Assembly (NCBI GenBank): GCA_005793375.1
Contig: SXSK01000414.1
Location: 1-33,038, forward strand
Source: Verrucomicrobiales bacterium
Lineage (GTDB): Bacteria > Verrucomicrobiota > Verrucomicrobiia > Limisphaerales > UBA9464
Reading direction: 5' to 3'
DNA: 33,038 bases
Shown here: positions 6,452 to 15,797 of the stretch, in pieces
How the letters are laid out: each line of letters starts with the position of its first letter
Position numbering within the stretch: position 1 is the stretch's first letter
Position numbers and translations under genes: made by a program
Notes under the pieces: generated by a model
The model's input: only the letters and a program-made list of their open reading frames with translations
The model's database searches: none
What the model was told of the DNA's origin: nothing

Positions 6452-8497
6452 ATGATTTCGGATGCGGGTTTCGGACGCCGACTGCCGTTGAGCCTGTTGT
6501 GCCTCCTCACTTGCCTGCTCGCCTTTGCACCCTCAAATGTCACGCTTGCGGACACTCCCCATCTGGAAATCACGCTCCAGCAGTTCGATCCAGGAGCGTT
6601 GCAGCCCGTGGAACGTCGTTCCTGGCGACCCGCAGAGCCGCTCGCTGTCCGAGTGTTTCTTAGGCATTTGGCTGCAGCCGACGAAAGTGCTTCTGACGCT
6701 CCAGTGACCATTGCCCCGTTGGGCAAGCCTTGGTCCGATTCGGTGTCGCTCACCGTGACCGGGCCGGATGGGAAAACGGCATCCTTGCCATGGCAGCGTC
6801 TGGGCACCAGCGAAACCTCGGCGTTCACCTTGTTGTCCACCGGCGAACGCTTCATGACATTCTTTCTCACGGAACGCCCCGATCGAGTCCTCCCGCCCGG
6901 ACGTTACTCATTCGTGGCTGCGTTGGAGATTGCCGATGGCATCGGCTGGCGAGGACGCCGCGCCTCGGAGCCTGTGTTCCTTGAGGTGGAAGACACCCCC
7001 TTGGTGGAAGGGCCACGTATCGCCGGATCGATGATGGGGGCGGAAGCGCTGGCCCCAGCAGATCCTTGGATCGTTGCGATCAACCTGAGCCCATTGACGA
7101 CGGTGGAGGATCATTTGCGAACCGGATACTCACTTCGCGTGCAGGATGCGCTTGGGAAGGAGTTGCCCTGGAGTTTCGAGCCTCCGGCGCTTCCCGCCAC
7201 CCTGCCTGAGAGGGAGGATGTCCTGGCCCAGGGCTTGAGTCCCGTGCTGGTTGACTTAGCCCCGTCCTTCGCGTCGCAAGTCGCGCCCGGCAAGTATACG
7301 ATCCATCTGCGCTGGCGCGCTGGGACCACCGGTCCGGAAGCGTTGTCCAGCGTTGAGGTTCAAGTGCTACCCAAAGCCACTGCCGAATCGCTTCCCGACC
7401 GAAGGCAGGCGGTCCTACGACAGCAGTTCGCCCTGGCCACCGCACTGCTCTGGCGTGCGGAGCGAAGTGGGACAGCGCAGATCGAGCAATTGGTGGCACG
7501 CGCTGCACCGGTCTTGATTGATCTGGAGCGCAGGACCCTCGAGGATTATGTGGCGAGTCCTCGCAGCTCGGAAGCGGCAGCCGCCGTGGCGGAGGTGTTG
7601 TTTCTCCAAGGGGATTTTGAAGGTGCTTTGGCCTTCGCTCATAACGCCCGCGCCGCTTGGATCCCGCCGCAAGTCCTCCCTGAATTGTTGGAACAACTGG
7701 GATCACCCATCCCACCAGAGGAACTGATGGGGCTCCGACGAACTATTGAGGAACGGTCCACGCAAGCCGAAGGCCGGGTACTTCCCTACCTTCGCCCCGC
7801 ACTGGTAGCGGCTCGCGGCTGGGATCCAAATGATCCAAACAGCCCAGCGCCAGGGGAATTCTTTTGGGCCACCTCCGCCAGCGCCAGCTCCGAATATCGG
7901 GCATCGGATTACTCCGCCAAGCAGGCCCTTGGCGCACCCAATGTTCCCCGCCACACAGATCACGCCAAGGCCTGGGCTCCTCGACTGGCGGACGCAGGCG
8001 AGGAATGGATCGAGTTGACCTTTCCGCAACCCGTCCGCGCCTCAGGCATTGAGGTCACCCAGAGCTTTAATCCTGGCGCCATCATGCGCCTGGAAATCTT
8101 CGACGAATCGGGCGCTTCCAGAATCGTCTGGACAGGGCCAGATACCACCGCCTATGCACCCAATCAGATCGGAGTGCTGAAGGTGACATTTCCAACCACA
8201 GAACAGCCGGTGAACCGGGTGAAGGTGATCCTCGACACTCGACGCGTTCCCGGTTGGAACGAAATCGACGCCGTCAAGCTGATACCTGGGAAGCTCATCC
8301 TGGAGCCCCCTGCGTTGACCTACACCCACCACAGTAGCGACGGAACCTTGGAATTCACTAACTGGCCCTCGGGTTTCGTTCTGCAACGATCGCTCAGCCT
8401 CGTCGCCGCCGAGTGGCAAACCATCGCACAGTCGCCTCCAGTGACAATCCCTTCAGGCGAGGCGGCAGCTTTCTTCAGGTTGGTCAGCGCCCCTTGA
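6452..8497 (+). CDS. Secreted protein with discoidin-like (F5/8 type C-like) domain
   Basis: 681 aa from the ATG at 6452, chosen because GAGGA lies just upstream; an ATG at 6440 and a longer open frame back to 6191 exist but overlap the previous gene. A signal peptide spans about residues 9-33 (LPLSLLCLLTCLLAF, cleavage near VTLA). The N-terminal half looks beta-rich; residues ~320-450 are helical. Residues ~470-612 form a jelly-roll domain of the discoidin type: ASSEYRASDYSAKQALGAPN, a WIELTF strand, and a closing RVPGWNEIDAVKLI, as seen in carbohydrate- or surface-binding modules of PVC bacteria. The C-terminal ~55 residues carry a FVLQRSLSL ... AAFFRLV pattern common at the ends of secreted proteins of this phylum. 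The role is probably extracellular binding; the partner is unknown. Likely cotranscribed with the 770-aa protein gene. Confidence 0.85.
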   Translation: MISDAGFGRRLPLSLLCLLTCLLAFAPSNVTLADTPHLEITLQQFDPGALQPVERRSWRPAEPLAVRVFLRHLAAADESASDAPVTIAPLGKPWSDSVSLTVTGPDGKTASLPWQRLGTSETSAFTLLSTGERFMTFFLTERPDRVLPPGRYSFVAALEIADGIGWRGRRASEPVFLEVEDTPLVEGPRIAGSMMGAEALAPADPWIVAINLSPLTTVEDHLRTGYSLRVQDALGKELPWSFEPPALPATLPEREDVLAQGLSPVLVDLAPSFASQVAPGKYTIHLRWRAGTTGPEALSSVEVQVLPKATAESLPDRRQAVLRQQFALATALLWRAERSGTAQIEQLVARAAPVLIDLERRTLEDYVASPRSSEAAAAVAEVLFLQGDFEGALAFAHNARAAWIPPQVLPELLEQLGSPIPPEELMGLRRTIEERSTQAEGRVLPYLRPALVAARGWDPNDPNSPAPGEFFWATSASASSEYRASDYSAKQALGAPNVPRHTDHAKAWAPRLADAGEEWIELTFPQPVRASGIEVTQSFNPGAIMRLEIFDESGASRIVWTGPDTTAYAPNQIGVLKVTFPTTEQPVNRVKVILDTRRVPGWNEIDAVKLIPGKLILEPPALTYTHHSSDGTLEFTNWPSGFVLQRSLSLVAAEWQTIAQSPPVTIPSGEAAAFFRLVSAP

Positions 8498-8502
8498 GTC
8501 GC

Positions 8503-8523
8503 AAGTGCGCGTCTCACTTTTTT
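8503..8523 (+). terminator. Weak intrinsic terminator candidate
   Basis: Just after the stop at 8497, AAGTG (8503-8507) pairs with CACTT (8515-8519) around a 7-base loop and runs into six T residues (8518-8523). The stem is short, so termination would be partial. Confidence 0.3.
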
Positions 8524-8620
8524 GTTTGGGGGATTAGGATTAGGGCTGGATCCGTTGACCGAGAAACAGGCAAGTTGGGTACGAACGCAACCCTGTGAGT
8601 GATCCATTGACCCGAGGGAA

Positions 8621-11464
8621 ATGAAGCCCGGATTCGTCATAACTTCCATGACGGCACTCATCTGCAGTGCCGCCAGTATCTGGGCTGCAGACGTCAGCGC
8701 CGAACACCTTTTCGTGCGGCGCATCGCGCCGCTGTTCGCCGGGAAATGTTTGGCATGCCACGGCAACGATGAGTCGAAGATTAAAGGCGGCCTCGACCTA
8801 CGCACGCTTGCGGCCACGTTGAAGGGAGGCGATAGCGGGAAACCCGCCATCATTGCCGGCAAGCCGGAGGTAAGTCCGCTCTACCTTGCGGTCACGCGAG
8901 CTCACGAAAACGAGTGGAAGCCCATGCCACCGAAAGATGCAGACAAGCTCTACGCGGAGCAACTCATCAGCGTCAAACAATGGATCGCCGGCGGCGCCCC
9001 CTGGCCAACTGAGGAGCGGATCCAGACCATCGCCAAGGCGAACGAAGTGACGTGGTCAGCAGAGGATGGCGTCACGGTGGTGACATCGGGAGGTCAGTCG
9101 CCGGAGTGGACGAATCGCAAATACAAGCTGGAAGGCCTGTGGGCGTACCAGCCAGTGAAAAAGCCGGTCCCACCTGAGACTGCAGGCAATCCCATCGACG
9201 CCTTTGTCGCAGCTAAAATGCCTATCGGTCTTCAGCCAGCGCCCGCTGCCGACCGCGTGACACTCATTCGCCGCGCGACGTTTGATCTGATCGGCCTGCC
9301 ACCAAAGCCGGAGGAAGTGGCTTCGTTTGTGAAAGACCCACTGCCGGATGCGGAAGCGTTCACCAAGGTGGTTGAGCGTTTGCTGACCTCGCCGCACTAT
9401 GGCGAACGCATGGCGCAGCATTGGCTCGACGTGACACGCTACGCAGACTCCTCGGGTTTTTCGAATGATTATGAACGCGGCAACGCGTGGCGATATCGAG
9501 ATTACGTGGTGCGCTCCTTCAACGCGGACAAACGCTACGACCAGTTCGTGCGCGAGCAGATCGCCGGCGACGAAATTGAGCCAGAAAACCCCGAGATGCT
9601 CATTGCCACCGGATTTCTCCGTATGGGTCCGTGGGAGCTGACCGGCATGGAGGTGGCCAGAATCGCGCGACAACGCTTCCTCGACGATGTGAGCAATAGC
9701 GTGGGCGAAACCTTTCTGGCGCATTCGCTGCAATGCGCGCGTTGTCACGACCACAAGTTTGATCCCGTGCCGACGCGCGACTACTACTCGCTTCAGGCTG
9801 TGTTTGCGACGACTCAGATCGCCGAGCGTCTCGCACCGTTCCTGCCGATCGAGAACACCGATGGTTTTGAGGAGAGAAAATACCTGGAGCTGCGGCGCAA
9901 CGAGTATTTGGCGAGGCTGACAGAACTCGACGACGTGCTGCTGCGCAATGGGCAGCGGTGGTTGATTGAGCACAAGCAGGATAGGGCGCCATGGAATGCA
10001 GCCGTCGCTGCGGCGCGAGGCCAGTCCGCCGCGAACCAACGTGGTTTCTCGGATGTGTTTTCAGCGGCACGCAGCGCATTGACGAAGCAGAACGTTCCGG
10101 AGAGTGAATTCCCGCCGAAGCTCGTCGGTTTCTCGCCAGAGCAGTTCGGAATGGAGCGTGTCGCCCGCAAGGGACTCGAACGGCTCCATTGGGAACTCGA
10201 CCGCTACGAACCGGTGGCGCTGTCGATCTACAACGGGCGAACACCGCAGGTGAGCAGTATTCCCGTGCCGTTCCGCATGCCGTCGAATCGCATGACCGCC
10301 GGCGATTTGGAGGAAACCTGCGTGCTCACCGGCGGAGATCCTTTTGCTTCCGGCAACAACGTGAAGCCCGGTGTGTTGAGCGTGCTCGGTGCTGTGCTGA
10401 AGGCGCCGATTCCCGAAACCATCGAAGGCCGGCGCAAGACCTTTGCTGATTGGGTCGCCAGCGCAGAGAATCCCCTGACCACACGCGCCATCGTGAATCG
10501 GCTATGGCTTTGGCATTTCGATCAACCCATCGCCGGCAATCCAAACAACTTTGGCAGCACCGGGAAGAGGCCCACACATCCCGAACTGCTCGACTGGCTT
10601 ACCGCCACATTCGTGGAAAGGGGTTGGCGTTTCAAAACGATGCACCGGCTGATCCTGAACTCAGACGCCTATCGCCGCAGCACACAGCATCCCGACCGTA
10701 AGACGCTCGGGGACAAAGACCCTGCTGGCGTGAGCTACGCTGTCTTCAAACCGCGCCGGCTAACCGCCGAGGAACTGCGCGATGCAATGCTCACAGCGAC
10801 GGGTGAACTCAATCCCACGCTCGGCGGCATTCCTAACCGGCCCGAAATCAATCTGGAAGCCGCGTTGCAACCGCGTCAGGTCATGGGTACTTTCGCCGCT
10901 GCCTGGACACCAAATCCGAAACCGGAGCAGCGTCACCGCCGATCGCTCTACGCACTGAAAATCCGAGGCCTGCCCGATCCCTTGCAGGAAGTCTTCAATG
11001 CTCCTCCGCCAGGCTTTTCCTGCGAACGCCGCGAGACCTCCGCGGTCACGCCACAGGTCTTCAGTCTTTTCAATGGTCAGAGCACCCACTCGCGAGCTCT
11101 CGCCCTCGCGAATCGCGCGGTGAAGGAAACGCACGGCGATGTGCATGCCCTCACGCGGCTTTTCTTGCTCGTCTTCTCCCGCCCACCTTCTGCCGACGAA
11201 CTGCAACGCTGCCTCACCCACTGGCGCGACATTGAAGCACTGCTCGTGGACGCAACATCCCCAGCCCAAAAACCGCCCTTTGAAGTCCGCCGCGATGCCA
11301 TCGAGGAAAACACCGGGGAGAAGTTCTTTTTCAACGAGAAACTGCACCCCTACACCGAATTCGTCCCCGACTTGCAACCAGCCAGTGTTTCGGCTCATAC
11401 CCGCGCCCTCGCCGATGTGTGCCTTGTGCTGCTCAACTCCAACGAGTTTGCTTATGTTTACTAA
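8621..11464 (+). CDS. PSD1 and planctomycete cytochrome C domain protein (DUF1549/DUF1553)
   Basis: 947 aa with a signal peptide (residues ~1-23, cleavage near IWAA). A planctomycete-type cytochrome c domain follows, with haem site C43-L-A-C46-H47 and a downstream MPP segment that could give the Met ligand. The DUF1549 domain (about 190-395) holds RRATFDLIGLPP, HWLDVTRYADSSG and a second haem-like motif C372-A-R-C375-H376 followed by DHKFDP. The DUF1553 domain (about 605-865) holds NPLTTRAIVNRLW, FGSTGKRPTHPELLDWL and RLFLLVFSRPP. This architecture is a hallmark of Planctomycetes and Verrucomicrobia; it is exported, and its biochemical role is unknown, with proposed links to degradation of complex polysaccharides. 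GAGGGAA lies just before the ATG. The stop overlaps the next gene by 11 bases, the usual DUF1501 partnership. Confidence 0.95.
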   Translation: MKPGFVITSMTALICSAASIWAADVSAEHLFVRRIAPLFAGKCLACHGNDESKIKGGLDLRTLAATLKGGDSGKPAIIAGKPEVSPLYLAVTRAHENEWKPMPPKDADKLYAEQLISVKQWIAGGAPWPTEERIQTIAKANEVTWSAEDGVTVVTSGGQSPEWTNRKYKLEGLWAYQPVKKPVPPETAGNPIDAFVAAKMPIGLQPAPAADRVTLIRRATFDLIGLPPKPEEVASFVKDPLPDAEAFTKVVERLLTSPHYGERMAQHWLDVTRYADSSGFSNDYERGNAWRYRDYVVRSFNADKRYDQFVREQIAGDEIEPENPEMLIATGFLRMGPWELTGMEVARIARQRFLDDVSNSVGETFLAHSLQCARCHDHKFDPVPTRDYYSLQAVFATTQIAERLAPFLPIENTDGFEERKYLELRRNEYLARLTELDDVLLRNGQRWLIEHKQDRAPWNAAVAAARGQSAANQRGFSDVFSAARSALTKQNVPESEFPPKLVGFSPEQFGMERVARKGLERLHWELDRYEPVALSIYNGRTPQVSSIPVPFRMPSNRMTAGDLEETCVLTGGDPFASGNNVKPGVLSVLGAVLKAPIPETIEGRRKTFADWVASAENPLTTRAIVNRLWLWHFDQPIAGNPNNFGSTGKRPTHPELLDWLTATFVERGWRFKTMHRLILNSDAYRRSTQHPDRKTLGDKDPAGVSYAVFKPRRLTAEELRDAMLTATGELNPTLGGIPNRPEINLEAALQPRQVMGTFAAAWTPNPKPEQRHRRSLYALKIRGLPDPLQEVFNAPPPGFSCERRETSAVTPQVFSLFNGQSTHSRALALANRAVKETHGDVHALTRLFLLVFSRPPSADELQRCLTHWRDIEALLVDATSPAQKPPFEVRRDAIEENTGEKFFFNEKLHPYTEFVPDLQPASVSAHTRALADVCLVLLNSNEFAYVY

Positions 11465-12944
11465 AAACACCGAGACCGCACCCCGGAGGTGGGAAGGGCG
11501 CAACGAAGAATCGGCGATCCTTTCCCCAACACCCCTCCGCGGTCTCCCTCACTCTGCGGCGCAAATCCAGCGCCGCCAGTTCCTCTACAGTCTCGGCGCG
11601 AGCCTTGGCAGCGTGGCCTTCACTTCCTTGCTCGCCGCCGAGGAAAAGAAGAACCCCCTCGCGCCAAAGCCCGGCCACCTCACTGCGAAAGCGAAAAATG
11701 TCATTTTCCTCATGATGGAAGGTGGGCCATCACACATCGACACGTTTGATCCCAAGCCCATGCTGGCCAAGATGCACCTCAAGGAGTTCCTGCGTGAGGG
11801 CAAACAGAAGTCCGCGATGGAAAGTGGCAAACGCTATTACGTGCAAAGCCCATTCAAGTTCGCCAAACGCGGCCAGAGCGGCGCAGACATGGCGGAAAAT
11901 TGGACGCACCTTGCCAAGGTCGCCGACGAGATTTGCTTCTTCCGCGGCTGCAACGTGGACAGTGTGAACCACCCGACCGCGATGTATCAGATGAACTGCG
12001 GCAATCGCTTCGGCGGCGACCCCGGACTCGGTGCGTGGGTGAGTTACGGACTCGGCTCGATCAATCAAGACCTGCCCGGTTTCATCGTGCTACCCGAAGT
12101 CAGTTATCCTCAAGGGGGCGCGGCGAATTGGAGCAACGGTTATCTGCCCGCAAACTTCCAGGGGACACCCCTGCGCGCAAAAGGCTCGCCCATCCTCGAC
12201 CTCATGCCCCCCGTTGGAGTGAACAAAGCGCGTCAGCGAAAGAACCTCGACCTCCTGGCCAACCTCAACAGCATCCACGCAGCCCAACATCCCGGCCACG
12301 ACGAACTCGCCGCGCGCATGGACAACTACGAACTCGCATTCCGCATGCAGATGCAGGTGCCCGAGACACTCGATCTTTCCAGGGAAGACGCAAAGACGAA
12401 GGAAGCGTACGGCATCGGCCAGGACGCGACCGATGCCTTCGGCCGCAAATGCTTGCTCGCCCGTAAACTGGTCGAGAAAGGCGTGCGCTTTGTGCAGCTC
12501 TACAACGGCTCGTGGGACAGCCACGACTACATCGAACGCGCACATGGAAATCTTGTGCGCGGCGTGGACCAACCCATCGCCGCACTCATCGCCGATTTGA
12601 AACTGCGCGGTCTGCTTGACAGCACGCTGATCGTCTGGTGCGGCGAATTTGGCCGCACCCCCGACAACGGCGTGCGCGGCGGCACTGCCTATGGTCGCGA
12701 CCACAATCCCAATGCTATGACACTGTGGCTGGCCGGTGGCGGGTGCAACGCGGGCCACACCATCGGTGCCACCGACGAACTCGGCATGACCGCCGTCGCA
12801 GGCAAAGCCCACGTACGCGATTTCCACGTCACCCTCCTGCGCCTCCTCGGCCTCGACGACAACCAACTCACCTACTACCACGCTGGGCGTTTCAAGCAAC
12901 TCAGTCAATTCGGTGGTCAGGTCATCAAGGGTTTGTTAGAGTGA
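11454..12944 (+). CDS. DUF1501 domain protein with Tat signal
   Basis: 496 aa from the ATG at 11454, which overlaps the PSD1 stop by 11 bases; the frame is open further upstream but only inside that gene. A twin-arginine signal, R40-R41-Q-F-L, is followed by a hydrophobic stretch to about residue 63, after an unusually long ~39-residue leader. DUF1501 belongs to the alkaline-phosphatase/sulfatase fold; landmarks are VIFLMMEGGPSHIDTFDPKP (first metal region), WDSHDYIERAHG, GEFGRTP and GRDHNPNAMTLWLAGGG (C-terminal metal region). The function is not established; in this phylum the gene almost always follows a DUF1549/DUF1553 gene, and the two products probably act together in the periplasm. The Tat signal fits folding with cofactor before export. 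Confidence 0.95.
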   Translation: MFTKNTETAPRRWEGRNEESAILSPTPLRGLPHSAAQIQRRQFLYSLGASLGSVAFTSLLAAEEKKNPLAPKPGHLTAKAKNVIFLMMEGGPSHIDTFDPKPMLAKMHLKEFLREGKQKSAMESGKRYYVQSPFKFAKRGQSGADMAENWTHLAKVADEICFFRGCNVDSVNHPTAMYQMNCGNRFGGDPGLGAWVSYGLGSINQDLPGFIVLPEVSYPQGGAANWSNGYLPANFQGTPLRAKGSPILDLMPPVGVNKARQRKNLDLLANLNSIHAAQHPGHDELAARMDNYELAFRMQMQVPETLDLSREDAKTKEAYGIGQDATDAFGRKCLLARKLVEKGVRFVQLYNGSWDSHDYIERAHGNLVRGVDQPIAALIADLKLRGLLDSTLIVWCGEFGRTPDNGVRGGTAYGRDHNPNAMTLWLAGGGCNAGHTIGATDELGMTAVAGKAHVRDFHVTLLRLLGLDDNQLTYYHAGRFKQLSQFGGQVIKGLLE

Positions 12945-13006
12945 TCCTCCAGGCGCAGTACTGAATGACAATTCAATCCCATGAAGCAAATACCCGGCCG
13001 GACTCT

Positions 13007-13414
13007 ATGAAACCCTTAATTCTTGGTCTGCTCGCCATCTGGCTCGTCCCATGGACCGCGCCGTTCGCTAACGAAACGCAACGGGGCGAACTTTTTGGCA
13101 ATGTTTCGGCGGCAGCGCAGTCCCTGATCCAAAAAGCGGTCCATGCCGTCGGCGGCACAAACCGCCTGCTGGGCTACTTTGCCTTCAAGGATAACGTGCG
13201 GTTGGGCGAGACAGACACTGGATTTGGCGCTAAACGGGAAAGTGTCATGCACGCGCCCCGCCATTGGTGGCTCAAGACACCCGGCGGATACTCCGAAAGA
13301 GAGGATGAACCCGCAAGTTTCCTGGTCTGGGCATGGACGCTCGGCGCGCTCACCAGTCCCGCTTCGACCATTGAATTCGCGCCATACGCAATGATTCCAT
13401 TTTATGTGGGTTAA
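13007..13414 (+). CDS. Secreted hypothetical protein, probably 3'-truncated
   Basis: About 135 aa from the ATG at 13007 (an in-frame ATG at 12965 gives a 14-residue polar extension). A signal peptide covers residues ~1-22 (MKPLILGLLAIWLVPW). The mature part begins with a helix ending AVHAVGGTNRLL, then beta strands (YFAFKDNVRLG, HWWLKTPGG) and FLVWAWTLGALTSP. The beginning looks like a lipoprotein-sorting-protein-like beta fold (LolA/LolB-like), which normally runs about 230-260 residues. Here it ends abruptly after TSPASTIEF, overlapping the next gene by 11 bases. Truncation at about 13370-13400 is my inference. The function is unknown. Confidence 0.5.
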   Translation: MKPLILGLLAIWLVPWTAPFANETQRGELFGNVSAAAQSLIQKAVHAVGGTNRLLGYFAFKDNVRLGETDTGFGAKRESVMHAPRHWWLKTPGGYSEREDEPASFLVWAWTLGALTSPASTIEFAPYAMIPFYVG

Positions 13415-13970
13415 GCACATTTCCCGAACATCGAAAGCCTACTACCTGCACTTTAAGACGTCGACCGGTGGGAAACCTTCCTATTACTTCTCAATGGATC
13501 CTAGAGGGCCGCTTGCTGCCACGATCCCTGATGGCTATGAGATTTACGAGAATGTCGGTGGTCAAGTGTTCCTGAGAAAGAAAACGACTCCGATAATCCG
13601 ACCGGAAGAACTGGCGATGGTGGAGGCAGCCCTGAGCAAGCACGGGGAGCCGTGGCAGTACAGGGCCGAAGTAAAGAAGAAGACCGTAGTGGTCTTTGAG
13701 GCTGCCGAGATGAACGGCCTGGATGAAATTTTCATTCACTTTCGGGGCAGTTCGCGGTCACGTGAGGAGAAGCTCAGCCACGCAAATTACGTGGCCGTCC
13801 TGCGCTTCACATTGGCCGACAAGGCAACACGGGCCTTCCTCGCCGAACGGTTCTGCTTCCGGGGCAGTGTGGACGATTGGATCACTATAGGAGGTCCGGG
13901 CGGCCTAGCAGAGCTCTTGCGCCAGTTTGTAAAGCACCTGGGCCAGAATTCATTCTACGATCTGTTTTGA
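13404..13970 (+). CDS. Conserved hypothetical protein (188 aa)
   Basis: 188-aa soluble protein without signal peptide or membrane segment. The beginning reads MWVKHISRTSKAYYLH and continues KPSYYFSMD, then IPDGYEIYENVGGQVFLRKK, a compact pattern that looks like a conserved family of this phylum rather than a chance frame, though I cannot name it. The middle is beta-rich and basic (YRAEVKKKTVVVFEA); the end is helical (LAELLRQFVKHLG). The ATG at 13404 overlaps the preceding truncated gene and has no clear ribosome site. Possible roles include a regulatory or nucleic-acid-related protein; none is supported directly. Confidence 0.7.
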   Translation: MWVKHISRTSKAYYLHFKTSTGGKPSYYFSMDPRGPLAATIPDGYEIYENVGGQVFLRKKTTPIIRPEELAMVEAALSKHGEPWQYRAEVKKKTVVVFEAAEMNGLDEIFIHFRGSSRSREEKLSHANYVAVLRFTLADKATRAFLAERFCFRGSVDDWITIGGPGGLAELLRQFVKHLGQNSFYDLF

Positions 13971-14138
13971 CCGGTTCGGGCATTGGGCTACCAGGGTTGC
14001 CTCCCGGGTTACGGAACCAAAAAACGCACGAATTCCCGCTGAACTTGGCCCCAACAATTCCAACGAAGGTTGCGCGTTCTACTCGCGTTTCCAGGTCGAT
14101 TCGGTCAAACGCAAAGTCAGTTTGATTGCAGACACCAG

Positions 14139-14789
14139 TCACGATTTCACCTGGACCGAACGCCATGATTCCTCGAATCCATCCAAGTATTCCAAGATAC
14201 GGCCTACACACTCATCGGGACCGAGGACATCCGTCCGCAGCTCCAGCTCCGGGTGCTCGGGCGCTTCGTAAGGCGCCGAGATGCCGGTGAAATTTTTAAT
14301 CTCGTTGGCGCGAACCTTGGCATAAAGACCCTTTGGGTCGCGAGCTTCGCAGACCTCGATCGGCGCGTTGACATACACTTCAAAGAAACGCCCTTCCGGC
14401 AACAGCTTGCGAACCAGTTCACGATCGGCCCGGTAAGGAGATATGAACGCCGTGATACAGATGAGACCATGGCTGGCAACTAGCTTGGCCACTTCACCAA
14501 TATGCCGAATGTTCTCAGTCCGGTCTTCCTGGGAAAACCCGAGATCCGAGCAAAGTCCGTGACGAACATTGTCGCCATCGAGCATGCAGACTTGATTGCC
14601 ACGATTAAACAACTGCCGTTCCAATTCCGTCGCGATGGTAGATTTTCCTGACGCGGAAAGTCCGGTCAACCACAGCACACAGCTGGGATGCCCGTTCCGA
14701 ACCTCGCGTTGTTGCGTGGTGACCTTTCCGCACATCCACGTAATGTGCTGGCTCTTGGGTTGGGATTCGCGACGGATCATTGGGTTCAT
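14139..14789 (-). CDS. cysC: Adenylyl-sulfate kinase
   Basis: 216-aa cytoplasmic kinase that phosphorylates APS with ATP to give PAPS, the donor for sulfotransferases. It begins with the typical HITW...GKVT segment, then the Walker A loop G43-LSASGKST-51, DGDNVRHGL (71-79), the [19 protein letters not shown] region (about 85-104), [10 protein letters not shown] with the conserved Ser117, and [10 protein letters not shown] in the lid region. Length is normal. The gene lies 40 bases downstream of cysQ on the same strand. No ATP sulfurylase (cysD/cysN or sat) or PAPS reductase gene is in the window, so a role in sulfonation rather than cysteine synthesis is favoured, together with the sulfotransferase at 20166. 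Start at 14789 by family alignment; ribosome site weak. Confidence 0.96.
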   Translation of the reverse strand: MNPMIRRESQPKSQHITWMCGKVTTQQREVRNGHPSCVLWLTGLSASGKSTIATELERQLFNRGNQVCMLDGDNVRHGLCSDLGFSQEDRTENIRHIGEVAKLVASHGLICITAFISPYRADRELVRKLLPEGRFFEVYVNAPIEVCEARDPKGLYAKVRANEIKNFTGISAPYEAPEHPELELRTDVLGPDECVGRILEYLDGFEESWRSVQVKS

Positions 14790-14829
14790 AGTCTTGGGGC
14801 CACAGTCAGAGGGCAGAACGAGTCAAGAG

Positions 14830-15681
14830 TCAGCAATGGGAGGCTTTGTGAACTTCGGCGGCGGCAGCAGCACCCGTACCCAGGAAACTTCTCCACGCCA
14901 AGTCTGGATGGCCAACCGTGATGATCGCCGAGTTTTTCAGGCCGGGCTTGCCGTAGCGGAGCGGTTTTCCGTCCAGAGTGTAGATGCCGCCACCGGCCGC
15001 TTCGACGATGCACTGGGCAGCCGCTGTGTCCCATTCCATCGTAGGGACATCCCGCAGATAGACATCGGCACTGCCTTCGGCCACAAGGCAGAACTTCAGC
15101 GAACTGCCCATGGACTTAAGTTCCGCGCGAGGCAAACCGGCCAGCATCGCGGCGACGAGCGGCCCGGCATGATCTTTACTGGCAACTACCCGCAGTGCCT
15201 CAGGATTGGCGCGCTGAATACGGATAGGCACGGACGTTTCCGCGTGTTGTTTGCGAAAAGCTCCGTGGCTCAAAGCAGCGAAGTAGCTGATTCCAATCGC
15301 CGGCGCATGAACCACGCCAATCACAGGCTTGCCGAGTTCAATCAGCGCGATGTTGACCGTGAATTCGCCTGTGCCTTTGAGAAACTCCTTCGTGCCATCC
15401 AGCGGATCTACCAACCAGAAACGTCCGTCCACATCCGCTGGGCCCTGCGTCGGATCTTGTGATTCCTCCGAAATGACAGGAACGTCCGGCAATAGTTCGG
15501 GAAGGTGCCGCATCAAGAAATCGTGAGAAGCCCGGTCGGCATTGGTAAGTGGTGAGGAGTCGCTCTTCAGCACGAAGGACGCGCGGCCATTGTAAAATCG
15601 CATAGCCTCAACGCCCGCTTGTTCGGCGAGGTGCAACAGGGCATGAACCAGTTCTTTCCCATCTCCAGGCTGTTCAGTCAT
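14830..15681 (-). CDS. cysQ: 3'(2'),5'-bisphosphate nucleotidase CysQ
   Basis: 283-aa enzyme of the inositol monophosphatase/FIG fold that hydrolyses PAP (3'-phosphoadenosine 5'-phosphate) to AMP, removing the by-product of PAPS-dependent sulfonation. Metal-site motifs are in order: an NADRASHD segment (47-54), EES at 72-74, D92-PLDGTKEF and D218 in the MEWDTAAA segment, followed by AAGG. The length matches CysQ. A Lys/Asp-rich N-terminal helix is normal. The gene is first in a two-gene unit with cysC, so the pathway steps before and after the sulfotransferase are co-expressed. The ATG at 15681 has no strong ribosome site. Other members of the fold (SuhB, FBPase-like) are less likely given the motif spacing and neighbour. 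Confidence 0.95.
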   Translation of the reverse strand: MTEQPGDGKELVHALLHLAEQAGVEAMRFYNGRASFVLKSDSSPLTNADRASHDFLMRHLPELLPDVPVISEESQDPTQGPADVDGRFWLVDPLDGTKEFLKGTGEFTVNIALIELGKPVIGVVHAPAIGISYFAALSHGAFRKQHAETSVPIRIQRANPEALRVVASKDHAGPLVAAMLAGLPRAELKSMGSSLKFCLVAEGSADVYLRDVPTMEWDTAAAQCIVEAAGGGIYTLDGKPLRYGKPGLKNSAIITVGHPDLAWRSFLGTGAAAAAEVHKASHC

Positions 15682-15797
15682 AGGTCAATTCACTTGCCAA
15701 ATAGTTACACGCTTAGGCGCCGCTGCGGTTCTCCATGTATTCGATTTGCCTGAATCCGATCCGCAACTTTCGAAACAAAAGCTCATTGGACGAATTC

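Noticed and set aside
9056-10039. 327-codon minus-strand frame opposite the PSD1 gene
   Set aside because: It lies wholly within a well-supported gene with conserved haem and DUF1549 motifs; no domain is recognisable in it.
14139-15681. cysC/cysQ as part of cysteine biosynthesis
   Set aside because: No ATP sulfurylase, PAPS reductase or sulfite reductase gene is nearby, whereas sulfotransferases are; kept as sulfonation supply, although distant genes cannot be excluded.
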